A stretch of DNA of 64,000 nucleotides, from positions 248,001 through 312,000 of the forward strand of contig DATNFO010000015.1 of NCBI GenBank assembly GCA_035606355.1, read 5' to 3'. The stretch comes from Sulfopaludibacter sp035606355. GTDB taxonomy: Bacteria; Acidobacteriota; Terriglobia; Bryobacterales; Bryobacteraceae. The notes beneath the pieces were generated by a model that was not told the DNA's origin, did no database searches, and worked only from the letters and a program-made list of their open reading frames with translations. Made by a program: the position numbers and the translations under genes. Below, piece by piece: positions 16,699-24,608 of the stretch (position 1 is its first letter; every line of letters begins with the position of its first letter).

Positions 16699-16797
16699 AA
16701 TCCACGCCGTCCGCGCCAAAGCGGATTCCATCCCTTGTGGGCTCGTCTTCGTCACGAAAGTATTGCGGCTCGCGCATTGTCCCCGGAGACTGTCAGC

Positions 16798-17532
16798 ATG
16801 ACCAAACTCACTTGCCTTTTCCTCTTCAGCCTGAGCGCAATCGCGCAGCCGAATCTGTCGGGCATATGGAAATCGGAGTCGGGCAGCGATCAAATCATCA
16901 AGATCGACCAGCAAGGCTCGAAAATCGACCTCAGCGTCCGCTCGCCGGTAAATACGGCGACGCTGCACGTTGTCGTTGGCAAAGAAATCAAGACGGATCT
17001 GAACGGGATTCCGGTTACCGCGCAGGCACAATGGGAAGGATCAACCCTGGTGATTCGCCTGAGTGCTACCTCAAATGGGAATGTGATGCGCGTAAGCGAC
17101 CGGTATACACTGTCAAGCGATGGCAACAAGCTCACTGGCGACGAAAGTCGAAAGGTAGGCGATCAACCGGAAGCATCCCAAAAACGCGTACTCGTGCGGC
17201 GTCCCGCGGCGGAGTGGCTGGCGGATACGGGCCTCGATCCGGCCGAAACGGTCTATAAGAATATACAGTTAACGAAGGGTCAAACGGCGAAAGAGCTGAT
17301 GGGCTTCATGCAGCGCATCACGGTGGCCCTCGGCGTGGGCTGCGGACATTGTCATGTGTCCGGAAAGTATGAGAGCGATGAGTTGCCGGCCAAACAAACG
17401 GCGCGCAAGATGATCACCATGGTGCGGGCGATCGACACGCAAAATTTTCCCGCCACGAACGCGGTAACTTGTTGGACCTGCCATCGCGGCTCCCTCAAGC
17501 CCCAGAGCGCGCAACCGCAGATCGCGAAATAG
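16798..17532 (+). CDS. Exported c-type cytochrome with two heme motifs
   Basis: 244 residues from the ATG at 16798, with a signal peptide (MTKLTCLFLFSLSAIAQ). The N-terminal half (20-130) is a beta-rich segment of the kind seen in acidobacterial exported proteins (LSGIWKSESGSDQIIKIDQQG). The C-terminal half carries heme-binding CGHCH at 182-186 and CWTCH at 225-229. The segment KNIQLTKGQTAKELMGFMQRITVALGV before the first motif is typical of proteins annotated as reaction-centre cytochrome c subunit-like in non-phototrophs. It should act in periplasmic electron transfer. No photosynthesis genes are near. Confidence 0.88.
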   Translation: MTKLTCLFLFSLSAIAQPNLSGIWKSESGSDQIIKIDQQGSKIDLSVRSPVNTATLHVVVGKEIKTDLNGIPVTAQAQWEGSTLVIRLSATSNGNVMRVSDRYTLSSDGNKLTGDESRKVGDQPEASQKRVLVRRPAAEWLADTGLDPAETVYKNIQLTKGQTAKELMGFMQRITVALGVGCGHCHVSGKYESDELPAKQTARKMITMVRAIDTQNFPATNAVTCWTCHRGSLKPQSAQPQIAK

Positions 17533-17545
17533 GCGGAAAGATCGG

Positions 17546-18631
17546 TTGAAAAAACAACTCCAGCGCGCGCTGACCATCGCCTTAGTCTGGACCCTGTACG
17601 GCTTCTTCGCCGCGAGCCAGCAGCGAATGGCGTCGTACGGCGCGATGTTGGAACCCTGGAGCCGAGCGCTACGCATCGCGTTTAGCGACGCCCTGCCTTG
17701 GGCCTTGCTCACGCCCATCGCCTTTTGGATCGCCGGAAAGTGCCTCGTTCGCCGCGCGACCCTCTGGTGGGCAATTCCTGCGCTCTTCATTTGCGGGACC
17801 TTCATGGGCGTTGTACACCTGCGGGCTTTCGTCGGTCTTCAACGCTGGCTCGGTTTGCTGCCAAGCGGGCACGTCACGGGAGCGCTCTCGCGCACGAAAC
17901 TGCTTCCCGATATCCTTCTCGCCTGGATCCTTTTTGCCTTCCGGCACGGCATCGAATACTACCGCCGCTACCAGGCGCGCGAAGTCGCGGCAAGCCGTCT
18001 GCAGGCGCAGCTCACGCGGGCGCAGATGGAAGCGCTGCGCGCGCAGTTGCAGCCCCATTTCCTCTTCAACACGCTGCACGCCATTTCAGCGCTGATGTAT
18101 CGCGACGTCGAAAGCGCCGACCGGATGATGTCGCGCCTCAGCGATTTCCTGCGCCTGACGCTCGATAGCTCCGGCGTGCAGGAAGTGACGCTCAAACGCG
18201 AAATGGAATACCTCGACAAATATCTGGAAATCGAACAGGTGCGCTTTGGGGCGAGGATGGTGGTCCGGCGCTCCATAGATCCGCGTACCCTTGATCTGCT
18301 GGTCCCCAATCTCATGTTGCAGCCGCTGGTGGAAAATGCCGTGCGATATGGGATTGCGCCCCGCGCGTCCGGAGGAAACATCGAAATCGCGGCCGCGCTT
18401 TCGGGAGCGATGCTTTCGCTGGAAGTGCGCGACGACGGGCGCGGCGCCGAACTGGTCACCGAAGGCATCGGCATCTCAAACACCCGCGCCCGTCTGGAGC
18501 AACTCTACGGATCGCGTGCGAAACTTGAGTTGGGAAATCTGCCGCGGCGCGCTGGAGAAGGCGGCGGATTCCGCGCGCGAATCGAATTGCCCGCTCACAC
18601 GGAGCCTATGGATGCGAGTGCTGATCGTTGA
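17546..18631 (+). CDS. LytS/YehU-type sensor histidine kinase
   Basis: 361 residues. Four N-terminal membrane helices (about 8-25, 50-68, 72-92, 120-136) are followed by a coiled linker and the His_kinase domain with phosphoacceptor His171 in LQPHFLFNTLHAISALM, then an HATPase domain with NLMLQPLVENAVRYGI and DDGRG. The start is TTG at 17546 with GGAAAG about 7 bases upstream. The family autophosphorylates and passes phosphate to a LytTR response regulator, and the next gene encodes one, overlapping by 20 bases. The signal is unknown. Confidence 0.93.
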   Translation: MKKQLQRALTIALVWTLYGFFAASQQRMASYGAMLEPWSRALRIAFSDALPWALLTPIAFWIAGKCLVRRATLWWAIPALFICGTFMGVVHLRAFVGLQRWLGLLPSGHVTGALSRTKLLPDILLAWILFAFRHGIEYYRRYQAREVAASRLQAQLTRAQMEALRAQLQPHFLFNTLHAISALMYRDVESADRMMSRLSDFLRLTLDSSGVQEVTLKREMEYLDKYLEIEQVRFGARMVVRRSIDPRTLDLLVPNLMLQPLVENAVRYGIAPRASGGNIEIAAALSGAMLSLEVRDDGRGAELVTEGIGISNTRARLEQLYGSRAKLELGNLPRRAGEGGGFRARIELPAHTEPMDASADR

Positions 18632-19328
18632 CGATGAACCGCTCGCCTGCGAGCGCATCCGAACGCTCTTGCGCGGCGAGCCCGATCTCGAAATCGCCGG
18701 CGAATGCCACGATGGAAAGTCGGCGGTCGAGAGAATCCGTCGTCTGGTCCCCGATCTGGTATTCCTCGACGTGCAGATGCCTGAAATGAACGGCTTCGAG
18801 GTACTGCAAATGCTGGAAACCATCCCGCCCGTGATTTTCGTTACGGCCTTCGACGAGTTCGCCGTCAAAGCCTTCGAAGTGCATGCGCTCGACTACCTGT
18901 TGAAGCCGTTTGATCGCGAGCGATTCCAAAAAGCGCTGGCGCGCGCACGCCATAGCGACATGGCCGAGAAACTGCGCGGCTTGCTCGTGCATTTGCGCGA
19001 GCACAAACCGTCTCTGAACCGTCTGGTGGTCAAGACCGGAGGCCGCGTGGTGTTTCTGGCGGCGGACGAAATCGATTACGTGGAAGCAGAAGGGAATTAC
19101 GTGCGGCTCCATGTGGGCCGCGAAAGTTATCTCTTGCGGCAGACCATCTCAAACCTCGATTCGCAACTGGATCCGGCGGCATTCGCGCGAATCCACCGCT
19201 CGACCATCGTAAATTTGAGCCGCGTGAAGGAATTGCATCCACTCTTTCGGGGTGACTTCACAGTCCTGCTGCGCGACGGCCGCGAACTTCTTCTCTCCAA
19301 GACCTACCGTGGCCGCCTGAAACTGTAA
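18612..19328 (+). CDS. LytTR-family response regulator
   Basis: 238 residues from the ATG at 18612, which lies inside the kinase 3' end. The receiver domain is at 1-120 with Asp7-Asp8, phospho-acceptor Asp53 (VFLDVQMPEMNGFE), VTAFDEFAVKAFEVHALDYLLKPFD and the conserved Lys. The LytTR DNA-binding domain is at about 135-238 (RLVVKTGGRVVFLAADEIDYVEAEGNYV, FARIHRSTIVNLSRVKEL). It is the cognate partner of the upstream LytS-like kinase. Its targets are not visible; LytTR regulators bind paired short direct repeats. Confidence 0.95.
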   Translation: MRVLIVDDEPLACERIRTLLRGEPDLEIAGECHDGKSAVERIRRLVPDLVFLDVQMPEMNGFEVLQMLETIPPVIFVTAFDEFAVKAFEVHALDYLLKPFDRERFQKALARARHSDMAEKLRGLLVHLREHKPSLNRLVVKTGGRVVFLAADEIDYVEAEGNYVRLHVGRESYLLRQTISNLDSQLDPAAFARIHRSTIVNLSRVKELHPLFRGDFTVLLRDGRELLLSKTYRGRLKL

Positions 19329-19330
19329 AA

Positions 19331-19421
19331 CGTAGCGACCGGTCTCCAGACCGGTTGCAGGCGCGCGGAGCGCGCCCCGGGCGAGCTCCGCTCGCCTGCA
19401 ACGGGACAGAGTCCCGTCGCC
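19331..19421 (+). repeat. Family A REP-like element, full twin form (copy 4)
   Basis: This is the most complete copy. Four successive hairpins are readable: CCGGTCTCCAGACCGG, GGCGCGCGGAGCGCGCC, GGCGAGCTCCGCTCGCC and ACGGGACAGAGTCCCGT. The right half, read on the other strand, parallels the left half (GCGAC, hairpin, TTGCAGGCG, hairpin), so the element is a head-to-head pair like a BIME. It starts three bases after the response-regulator stop codon. Nearby 19465-19485 has a further AAGGAATCTTTCCT palindrome seen in other copies. Confidence 0.85.
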
Positions 19422-19522
19422 ACTTCGGGCCGGAAGCGCCATCAGTTGCACGAGATCCGGCAATCGTGACGAAAGGAATCTTTCCTGTCGTGCCGCGCTT
19501 GCGCGGCTGGGCGACCTCCGCG

Positions 19523-19939
19523 TCAAATCCTAGATGGGAAGCTCTTCAGATAGGAGCGCAGTTCGTCGCGCACGCGGCGGAATTCGCCGAGCCGCTTCTC
19601 CTCCGAACCCTCGACGGCAGCCGGATCGTCGAAGCTCTGATGCAGCCGGGTAGCCTTGCCGAAGAACACCGGGCAACTCTCCTTCGCCTGATCGCAGACG
19701 GTCAGAACGTAATCGAAATCCTGTCCAGCGAACTCATCGGCACTCTTCGACCGGTGCGACGTAATGTCGATGCCGGCTTCTTTCATGACCGCTATCGCCT
19801 CGGGGCGGACCCTGCTTGGCTTGGCGCCGGCGCTCTCCACCGTGAAGCGGTCGCCGGCATCATGCCGAAGCAGTCCCTCTGCCATCTGGGACCGCGCAGA
19901 GTTGCCGGTACAAAGAATGAGTACGCGTTTCTTGTCCAT
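19523..19939 (-). CDS. arsC: Thioredoxin-coupled arsenate reductase ArsC
   Basis: 138 residues from the ATG at 19939. It has the low-molecular-weight phosphatase fold with P-loop LCTGNSARSQ. The three redox cysteines of the thioredoxin-dependent class are at Cys10, Cys82 and Cys89, the same numbering as the Staphylococcus enzyme. It reduces arsenate to arsenite in the cytosol for export. It is the last gene of the arsR-arsM-acr3-arsC operon, 17 bases after acr3. Because acr3 upstream is frameshifted, the pathway may lack its exit pump unless another is encoded elsewhere. Confidence 0.95.
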   Translation of the reverse strand: MDKKRVLILCTGNSARSQMAEGLLRHDAGDRFTVESAGAKPSRVRPEAIAVMKEAGIDITSHRSKSADEFAGQDFDYVLTVCDQAKESCPVFFGKATRLHQSFDDPAAVEGSEEKRLGEFRRVRDELRSYLKSFPSRI

Positions 19940-19956
19940 CCATCTCTCTCCGCCGA

Positions 19957-21032
19957 TTATGCAGGCCGCGGAAACCAGTGCCGTGTGCGATTGCAAGCAG
20001 CGCACACCGACAACATCACCGGCACTTCAACCAGCACGCCGACCACGGTGGCCAGAGCCGCGCCTGATTCCGGGCCGAACACCGCAATGGCCGTCGCAAC
20101 CGCAAGCTCAAAGAAATTAGAGGCGCCGATAAGCGCCCCCGGGGCCGCCACCGCATGCTCCACGTTCAGGTATTTCATGAGCCCGTACGCGAGGCCCGCG
20201 TTGAAATACACCTGCAAAGTGATCGGCACCGCGATGAGCACCACGTGGAAGAAACGGCCTGTGATGTTATCGGCCTGAAAGGCGAAGATGAGAACGAGCG
20301 TCGCCAGTAGCGCCGTGATCGTCACAGGTGCGAATTTCGGCAGCAGCGTATCCTCAAACCACGCTCGCCCGTGTCGACGGATGAAAAACGCGCGGAGCAA
20401 CGAACCTGCCGTCAGCGGCACAACGATAAACACGAGGACGGAATAGAGCAGAACCTGAAAAGGGACCGCCAGCGAGGACGCCCCGGAAACGAGCAACTGA
20501 ACGATCGGCACAAACAGCAGCAGCATGATCAGGTCGTTCACGGAAACCTGAACGAGCGTATAGGCCGGATCGCCGTTTGTCAGATGGCTCCAGACGAAGA
20601 CCATTGCCGTGCAGGGAGCGGCGGCGAGGATGATGCGTACTGGTCAGCTTCGGAAGGGCTGATGAAACCGGCAAAGATATAACGAAAGAACGCCCATGCC
20701 AGAAGCGCCATCGAGAAGGGCTTCACCACCCAATTCACAAGCAGCGTCACGATGAGTCCGGCGGGCTTGCGGCCCACGTTCCGCACGGCCGAAAAATCCA
20801 CCTTCATCATCATGGGTGTAATCATCAGCCAGATCAGCGCGGCAATCGGCACATTGATCTGGCTGCCCCGGCCGAATTCGAGGGCGCGAAGCCCCCGAAT
20901 GAAGCCAGGCGCGGCCTTGCCGAGCAGAATGCCCGCCCCCATGCACAGCGCGACCCATATCGAGAGGTAGCGCTCAAAAAACCCGAGCCCGCCGATTTCC
21001 TGTCGCGGAGGAGCCGCGACCTGGCTTGTCAT
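19957..21032 (-). pseudogene. acr3: ACR3-type arsenite efflux permease, frameshifted
   Basis: The N-terminal part from the ATG at 21032 (FFERYLSIWVALCMGAGILLG, VNVPIAALIWLMITPMMMKVDF-like text, FISPSEADQY) is in one frame. The remainder, RIILAAAPCTAMVFVWSHL, NGDPAYTLVQVSVNDLIML and on to 19957, is in another. The switch lies at about 20630-20640. ACR3 proteins normally have a few residues (YIAG-like) between ADQ and the LAAAPCTAMVF signature, so a loss of about 10 bases is the simplest explanation. The PCTAMVF motif contains the essential Cys. The start overlaps the arsM stop (ATGA). An assembly error is possible. Confidence 0.85.
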
Positions 21033-21880
21033 GATGCGCTTCCCGCACAGCAGGACGGCGCGCAGCATTTCGCCGCCGGCTTCACGGCGCGGACGAAGGC
21101 ACTCACAAACTTCCCGTCAACCTCCTTCGCCAGCGCGTCCACATCGAGTTCCGTTCCAGCGAGGAACGCGCGCGCGTCCTGCGCGCTATAAACGCGGGTG
21201 ACTTCGATCTCGATGTTCTCGAAACCCGCTTTCACCAGCTTGCCAATGTATTCATGGTCGGCGAGGGCGCCCGCGACGCAGCCGGCCCACAGCTCCATGC
21301 TCTTGCGCACAGCGGCCGGAACTTCCCCGCGCACCACGACGTCCGAGACTGCGAAACGTCCGCCGGGTTTGAGCACGCGGAAAGCCTCATGCAGCACGCG
21401 GTCCTTGTCGCCCGAGAGGTTAATAACGCAATTCGAGATGATCACATCCACCGAGTTGCCGGGCAGCGGAATATTCTCAATCTCGCCCTTCAGGAACTCG
21501 ACGTTACTCAGCCCGCTCTTCTGCTTGTTCTCTTCAGCGAGCGCCAGCATTTCATCGGTCATGTCGAGACCGTAGGCTTTTCCAGTTGGACCGACGCGCT
21601 TTGCGGAGAGCAGCACGTCGATGCCGCCGCCGGAGCCCAGGTCCAGGACCGTCTCACCGGCCTTCAGCTCCGCGAGGGCCGTTGGGTTACCGCAGCCAAG
21701 CGAGGCCGCGACCGCTTTTTCAGGCAACTCGCCTGCCTCGTTGGCGTCGTAAAGGCCCGACGTGATCGGGTCGCAGCCGTCAACCGACGACGCGCCACAG
21801 CAGCCGTTCCCTTGTCCCTTGACCACGCGGAGCGCTGCCTCTCCATACTTCTCTTTGACGAATTGCTGAATGGTGCTCAT
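21029..21880 (-). CDS. arsM: Arsenite S-adenosylmethionine methyltransferase
   Basis: 283 residues. SAM-binding motif VLDLGSGGGIDVLL at about 78-91. The three cysteines conserved in ArsM are present at Cys63 (LGCGNP), Cys151 (SNCVINLS) and Cys201 (WAGCVAGAL), and a CC pair lies at 27-28. The C-terminal tail is Cys-rich (AKCCAPSCCAG), typical of arsenic-binding tails. It methylates As(III) to methylated and volatile forms. It sits between arsR and acr3, with the stop overlapping the acr3 start by one codon phase (ATGA), so it is co-translated. Confidence 0.96.
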   Translation of the reverse strand: MSTIQQFVKEKYGEAALRVVKGQGNGCCGASSVDGCDPITSGLYDANEAGELPEKAVAASLGCGNPTALAELKAGETVLDLGSGGGIDVLLSAKRVGPTGKAYGLDMTDEMLALAEENKQKSGLSNVEFLKGEIENIPLPGNSVDVIISNCVINLSGDKDRVLHEAFRVLKPGGRFAVSDVVVRGEVPAAVRKSMELWAGCVAGALADHEYIGKLVKAGFENIEIEVTRVYSAQDARAFLAGTELDVDALAKEVDGKFVSAFVRAVKPAAKCCAPSCCAGSAS

Positions 21881-21941
21881 TGCAAGTTCTCCTTATCCGT
21901 GCTCTTCCACAATCCCCCTGCAAGTGTCTATGGGGAAACCC

Positions 21942-22286
21942 TCACTTGCAGCAGACAATCTTCTGCGGCTCTATCGCTTTGTTTCGAGTGCAGCATTCGG
22001 CATAGAGAAACCCGAGCAGTTCTTGAAGGGCTTCCGTATTAGCCGAATACCAGAGGTAAGTGCCTTCGCGCCTGACGCGCACCAGGTCCTCATTCTTTAA
22101 TTTTTCGAGATGATGCGACAAGGTGCTGGAGGGTATTCCCAATTCATCCCCGATCTCACCGACCACCATCCCTTCGGGATGAGCGCTCAACAGAAGGCGG
22201 ACGATGCGCAGTCGCGGCTCCGTACCCATGGCCGAAAGCATGTCGGCGTAACGGGCAATCAGTTCAGGGTCTTCCTTTTTGGCCAT
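21942..22286 (-). CDS. arsR: ArsR-family arsenic-responsive repressor
   Basis: 114 residues with a winged helix (RLRIVRLLLSAHPEGMVVGEIGDELGIPSSTLSHHLEKLKNEDLV). It lacks the classic ELCVCDL metal site in the recognition region; instead vicinal cysteine pairs lie near the C terminus, Cys98-Cys99 (AECCTRN) and Cys112-Cys113 (VCCK), as in other ArsR lineages with C-terminal As(III) sites. The start ATG at 22286 has GGAGAG upstream. It should repress the arsR-arsM-acr3-arsC operon through the dyad at 22308-22327 and release it on arsenite binding. Confidence 0.94.
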   Translation of the reverse strand: MAKKEDPELIARYADMLSAMGTEPRLRIVRLLLSAHPEGMVVGEIGDELGIPSSTLSHHLEKLKNEDLVRVRREGTYLWYSANTEALQELLGFLYAECCTRNKAIEPQKIVCCK

Positions 22287-22307
22287 GCGGCTCTCTCCTT
22301 CTTTGAT

Positions 22308-22341
22308 ATTTCCATGATAGTGGAAATACAGAGAAAGTCAA
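22308..22341 (-). promoter_or_regulatory. arsR operon promoter with ArsR operator dyad
   Basis: On the minus strand TTGACT (22341-22336) and TATCAT (22319-22314) are spaced by 16 bases, each one mismatch from consensus. The perfect inverted repeat ATTTCCA-6-TGGAAAT at 22308-22327 encloses the -10 box, so a bound repressor would block polymerase. It lies 22 bases upstream of the arsR start. Confidence 0.65.
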
Positions 22342-22366
22342 GACGGTCACTGAAGGAAGCCTGCTG

Positions 22367-24082
22367 CTAATTCGCCGATGGCCTCTCTGCGTGATCTACA
22401 ATCAGGACCTCCACCGGGCCCTTCCCGGCTTCCAGTTTCAGGCCGAGCTGCTCGCGAAGGGCACTCAAAAAGGATGGTCCTGAGGGGCCGGAAAGCGCCG
22501 CCGGCTCGGCTCCCGGCCTGCCAGGTGAATGTTCTTCGGGAGCCCAGTCCATGGAGAAATCGAAACTGCCCTTAATTCCGGTCTGGTCGATGACGGGGAA
22601 TCGCATCTGTTCCGTGAGGAAGCCCTTCGCAAAGAGCTCCATCGTCACATCCAGGCAGCTCACATGGTGCCCGTTGTTGACCCAATCCGGTGAGTTGCCC
22701 TTGGCCGCTTCGAGATGTTTCGGCCCGTCCTTATCCACCAGCAGTTTGAAAATTGTGAGTTGGCGAGTGTCCTTGTGTATCGCCAACTTGAACCGGTCCG
22801 CCAGCAACCCCTGTGTACGGGTTCGTATCGCGCCCATCGAAGTGTCGACCGGGTGGCCGGCATCGGCGTCCGGCTTTGCCACAATGTCGTACTTGTCGGA
22901 ATCGAGCCACGACGGTCCTTGCAGAATCCGATCCTCGGGCAGGTCATAGGCGAGGCTGATTAACATTTTGAGCGTGACGTTCGTTGCATCCAGCGCTCCC
23001 CCGACGAATCGCCTGAACCCGCTGTTCCGGTCGCCGCTCCGGTTCGGCTTGATCGACGCCACTCCAAACGGCGCAACCGGCGTCGACGCACTCGATGTCT
23101 GTGCCTCACCCGCACGCACAAACAGCACGCCGGCCCAAAACGGTGCGCCGATCGTAATGCCGAGCGCGGCCGTCAACAACAGCTTGCGCGGCCAATCCAA
23201 GGCCAGAGACGCGCGGCGAGCCATGATCGCTTCGATGCGCCGCCGCAGGTCGGATCCTGCGACTCCCGCGGCGAGAATCGGCGCACCGCGCAACGCAAAC
23301 CGGCAGACCGCGAGAATTCCGTGGGCGTAAATCTCCGGTTCCGGCACCATGCGCATTACCTCCTCGTCGCAAGCGGTTTCGCGTTCCCTCATCAGCCGCT
23401 CGCCGATCCAGTAAACCGGCGGATAAAACCAGAAAATTGTCTCAGCCAGCAGATGGACGGCCGCAGTCAGATTGTCATGCCGCCGGACGTGACAAAGCTC
23501 GTGGAGCACGATCGTCTCGAGTTGCTCGCCGGTGAGATACGCATCGATGTCGTTCGGCAACAGCAGCACTGGCCGGAAAATGCCAAATACACACGGCTCG
23601 ACCGGTAGCGAAGATTCCAGGATTCGCATATCGCTCAAGTGCCGGCCGGTCTCAACACCGCGGGGAGTCGCGAATCGCAAGGCCCTCCGCATCCGCAGCC
23701 ATGAGCGGAGCCAGCAGCCGGCGCCGATGGCAAAGCCGCACAGCCAGACGCTGAACAGTACGGCCGGCATGATGCTCGGCGCATTAGCGACAGCCGCCAG
23801 CATCGGGGCGGGCGCCGCTAGCGCAAAGGGTTGGCTGGCTTCTTTGATTATGAAGGAGATGGGAGTTGGGCCTGTCGCAACTGAGACGGGCTGCAACCGG
23901 CTGCCGAGTTCGATCAGCCACGAAAGAGGAATCAGGAACTTCACGGACACGGCCAGCCAAAGCCAGTAGCGCAGGGATGCTCCGTGTTTTCGCAGCGCGA
24001 TGCAGAGCAAGGCGACCGTGACCGCAAAGAGAGTGGACTGCCAAAGGTGATTCGCGAGTGGCATCAGATAAGTCGGTATCAT
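22367..24082 (-). CDS. BlaR1-type M56 metallopeptidase fused to a TIGR03435 domain
   Basis: 571 residues. The N-terminal M56 domain has membrane helices at about 12-30, 38-58, 105-125 and 305-325, the zinc motif HELCH at 194-198 and the downstream RERETACDEEVM. After the last helix, instead of a beta-lactamase-like sensor, the exported part (about 345-571) is a TIGR03435 domain (FGVASIKPNRSGD, LKMLISLAYDLPEDRILQGPSWLDSDKYDIVAK, GLLADRFKLAIHKDTRQL, GIKGSFDFSMDW). It would sense something outside and cleave the BlaI repressor encoded upstream, with which it overlaps by 4 bases. The ligand is unknown. Confidence 0.93.
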   Translation of the reverse strand: MIPTYLMPLANHLWQSTLFAVTVALLCIALRKHGASLRYWLWLAVSVKFLIPLSWLIELGSRLQPVSVATGPTPISFIIKEASQPFALAAPAPMLAAVANAPSIMPAVLFSVWLCGFAIGAGCWLRSWLRMRRALRFATPRGVETGRHLSDMRILESSLPVEPCVFGIFRPVLLLPNDIDAYLTGEQLETIVLHELCHVRRHDNLTAAVHLLAETIFWFYPPVYWIGERLMRERETACDEEVMRMVPEPEIYAHGILAVCRFALRGAPILAAGVAGSDLRRRIEAIMARRASLALDWPRKLLLTAALGITIGAPFWAGVLFVRAGEAQTSSASTPVAPFGVASIKPNRSGDRNSGFRRFVGGALDATNVTLKMLISLAYDLPEDRILQGPSWLDSDKYDIVAKPDADAGHPVDTSMGAIRTRTQGLLADRFKLAIHKDTRQLTIFKLLVDKDGPKHLEAAKGNSPDWVNNGHHVSCLDVTMELFAKGFLTEQMRFPVIDQTGIKGSFDFSMDWAPEEHSPGRPGAEPAALSGPSGPSFLSALREQLGLKLEAGKGPVEVLIVDHAERPSAN

Positions 24083-24459
24083 CGCTTTTTGTCCTTTGCT
24101 GCGTTCCGGATGGCCTGTTCGGCTTCCTTGATGTCATCCAGGGTCAGCTTGCCGGTCTCGACCAGGCGGGCGATCACCGGTTTCACGCGCCCGCCAAACA
24201 TCCCGAGCAGATCGTCGATCAGGCGATTCTCCGCCGAACGCCGCGTCACGGCAGCTTCAAAAATATTTGCGTTGCCGACGCGCTTGGCGATTCGAACGGC
24301 CTTCTTGGCCTCCATCCGGTAAGCGGTGGTCTGAATCGTAGTGAATGCGGGACGGTCCTTCTCGGGGAACGCCTCCTGAATTTCGCGAATCGAACAGGGC
24401 CCGCGATTCCACAGGATCTCCATGATCTGCAATTCCAGCCGAGCGAGCTTTTGACGCAT
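24079..24459 (-). CDS. BlaI/MecI/CopY-family repressor
   Basis: 126 residues. The winged helix is at about 1-75 (LELQIMEILWNRGPCSIREIQEAFPEKDRPAFTTIQTTAYRMEAKKAVRI) and the dimerisation helices at about 78-126. BlaI-type repressors bind a dyad in their own promoter and are inactivated by BlaR1 cleavage or metal loss. The gene overlaps the BlaR1 start by 4 bases and has a dyad just upstream. Starts are supported by ATG 24459. No obvious Shine-Dalgarno is seen, in keeping with a very short leader. Confidence 0.93.
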   Translation of the reverse strand: MRQKLARLELQIMEILWNRGPCSIREIQEAFPEKDRPAFTTIQTTAYRMEAKKAVRIAKRVGNANIFEAAVTRRSAENRLIDDLLGMFGGRVKPVIARLVETGKLTLDDIKEAEQAIRNAAKDKKR

Positions 24460-24461
24460 AA

Positions 24462-24502
24462 TTGACTACAGTATACATCAACTGAACTATATGTATAGTC
24501 AA
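24462..24502 (-). promoter_or_regulatory. Candidate BlaI operator/promoter
   Basis: Nested dyads are centred near 24482: TTGACTA (24462-24468) with TAGTCAA (24496-24502), and ATACAT (24473-24478) with ATGTAT (24491-24496). The ATACAT/ATGTAT part resembles TACA/TGTA BlaI sites. On the minus strand TATACT (24475-24470) could be a -10, placing the transcript start only a few bases from the blaI ATG. Confidence 0.55.
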
Positions 24503-24561
24503 ATTTTGGTTATTGGCCGCCGATGGACGCCGGCCAAGACCGTAGTGGTTCTTGTGTTATC

Positions 24562-24590
24562 GGCGTTCATCTGCGTTCATCTGCGTCCCA
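24562..24590. repeat. Short tandem decamer repeat (CTGCGTTCAT)
   Basis: GGCGTTCAT, CTGCGTTCAT and CTGCGTCCCA follow each other in the gap between blaI and the TPR glycosyltransferase gene. I recall similar CATCTGCGTTCATCTGCG strings as a widespread intergenic motif in many bacterial genomes. No gene is present in the 150-base gap. Confidence 0.5.
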
Positions 24591-24608
24591 ATAATCTTCC
24601 GCGCTCGC

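Noticed and set aside
16798..17532. Photosynthetic reaction centre cytochrome
   Set aside because: The heme motifs resemble that family, but no reaction centre or pigment genes exist here. A general exported c-type cytochrome is the safer call.
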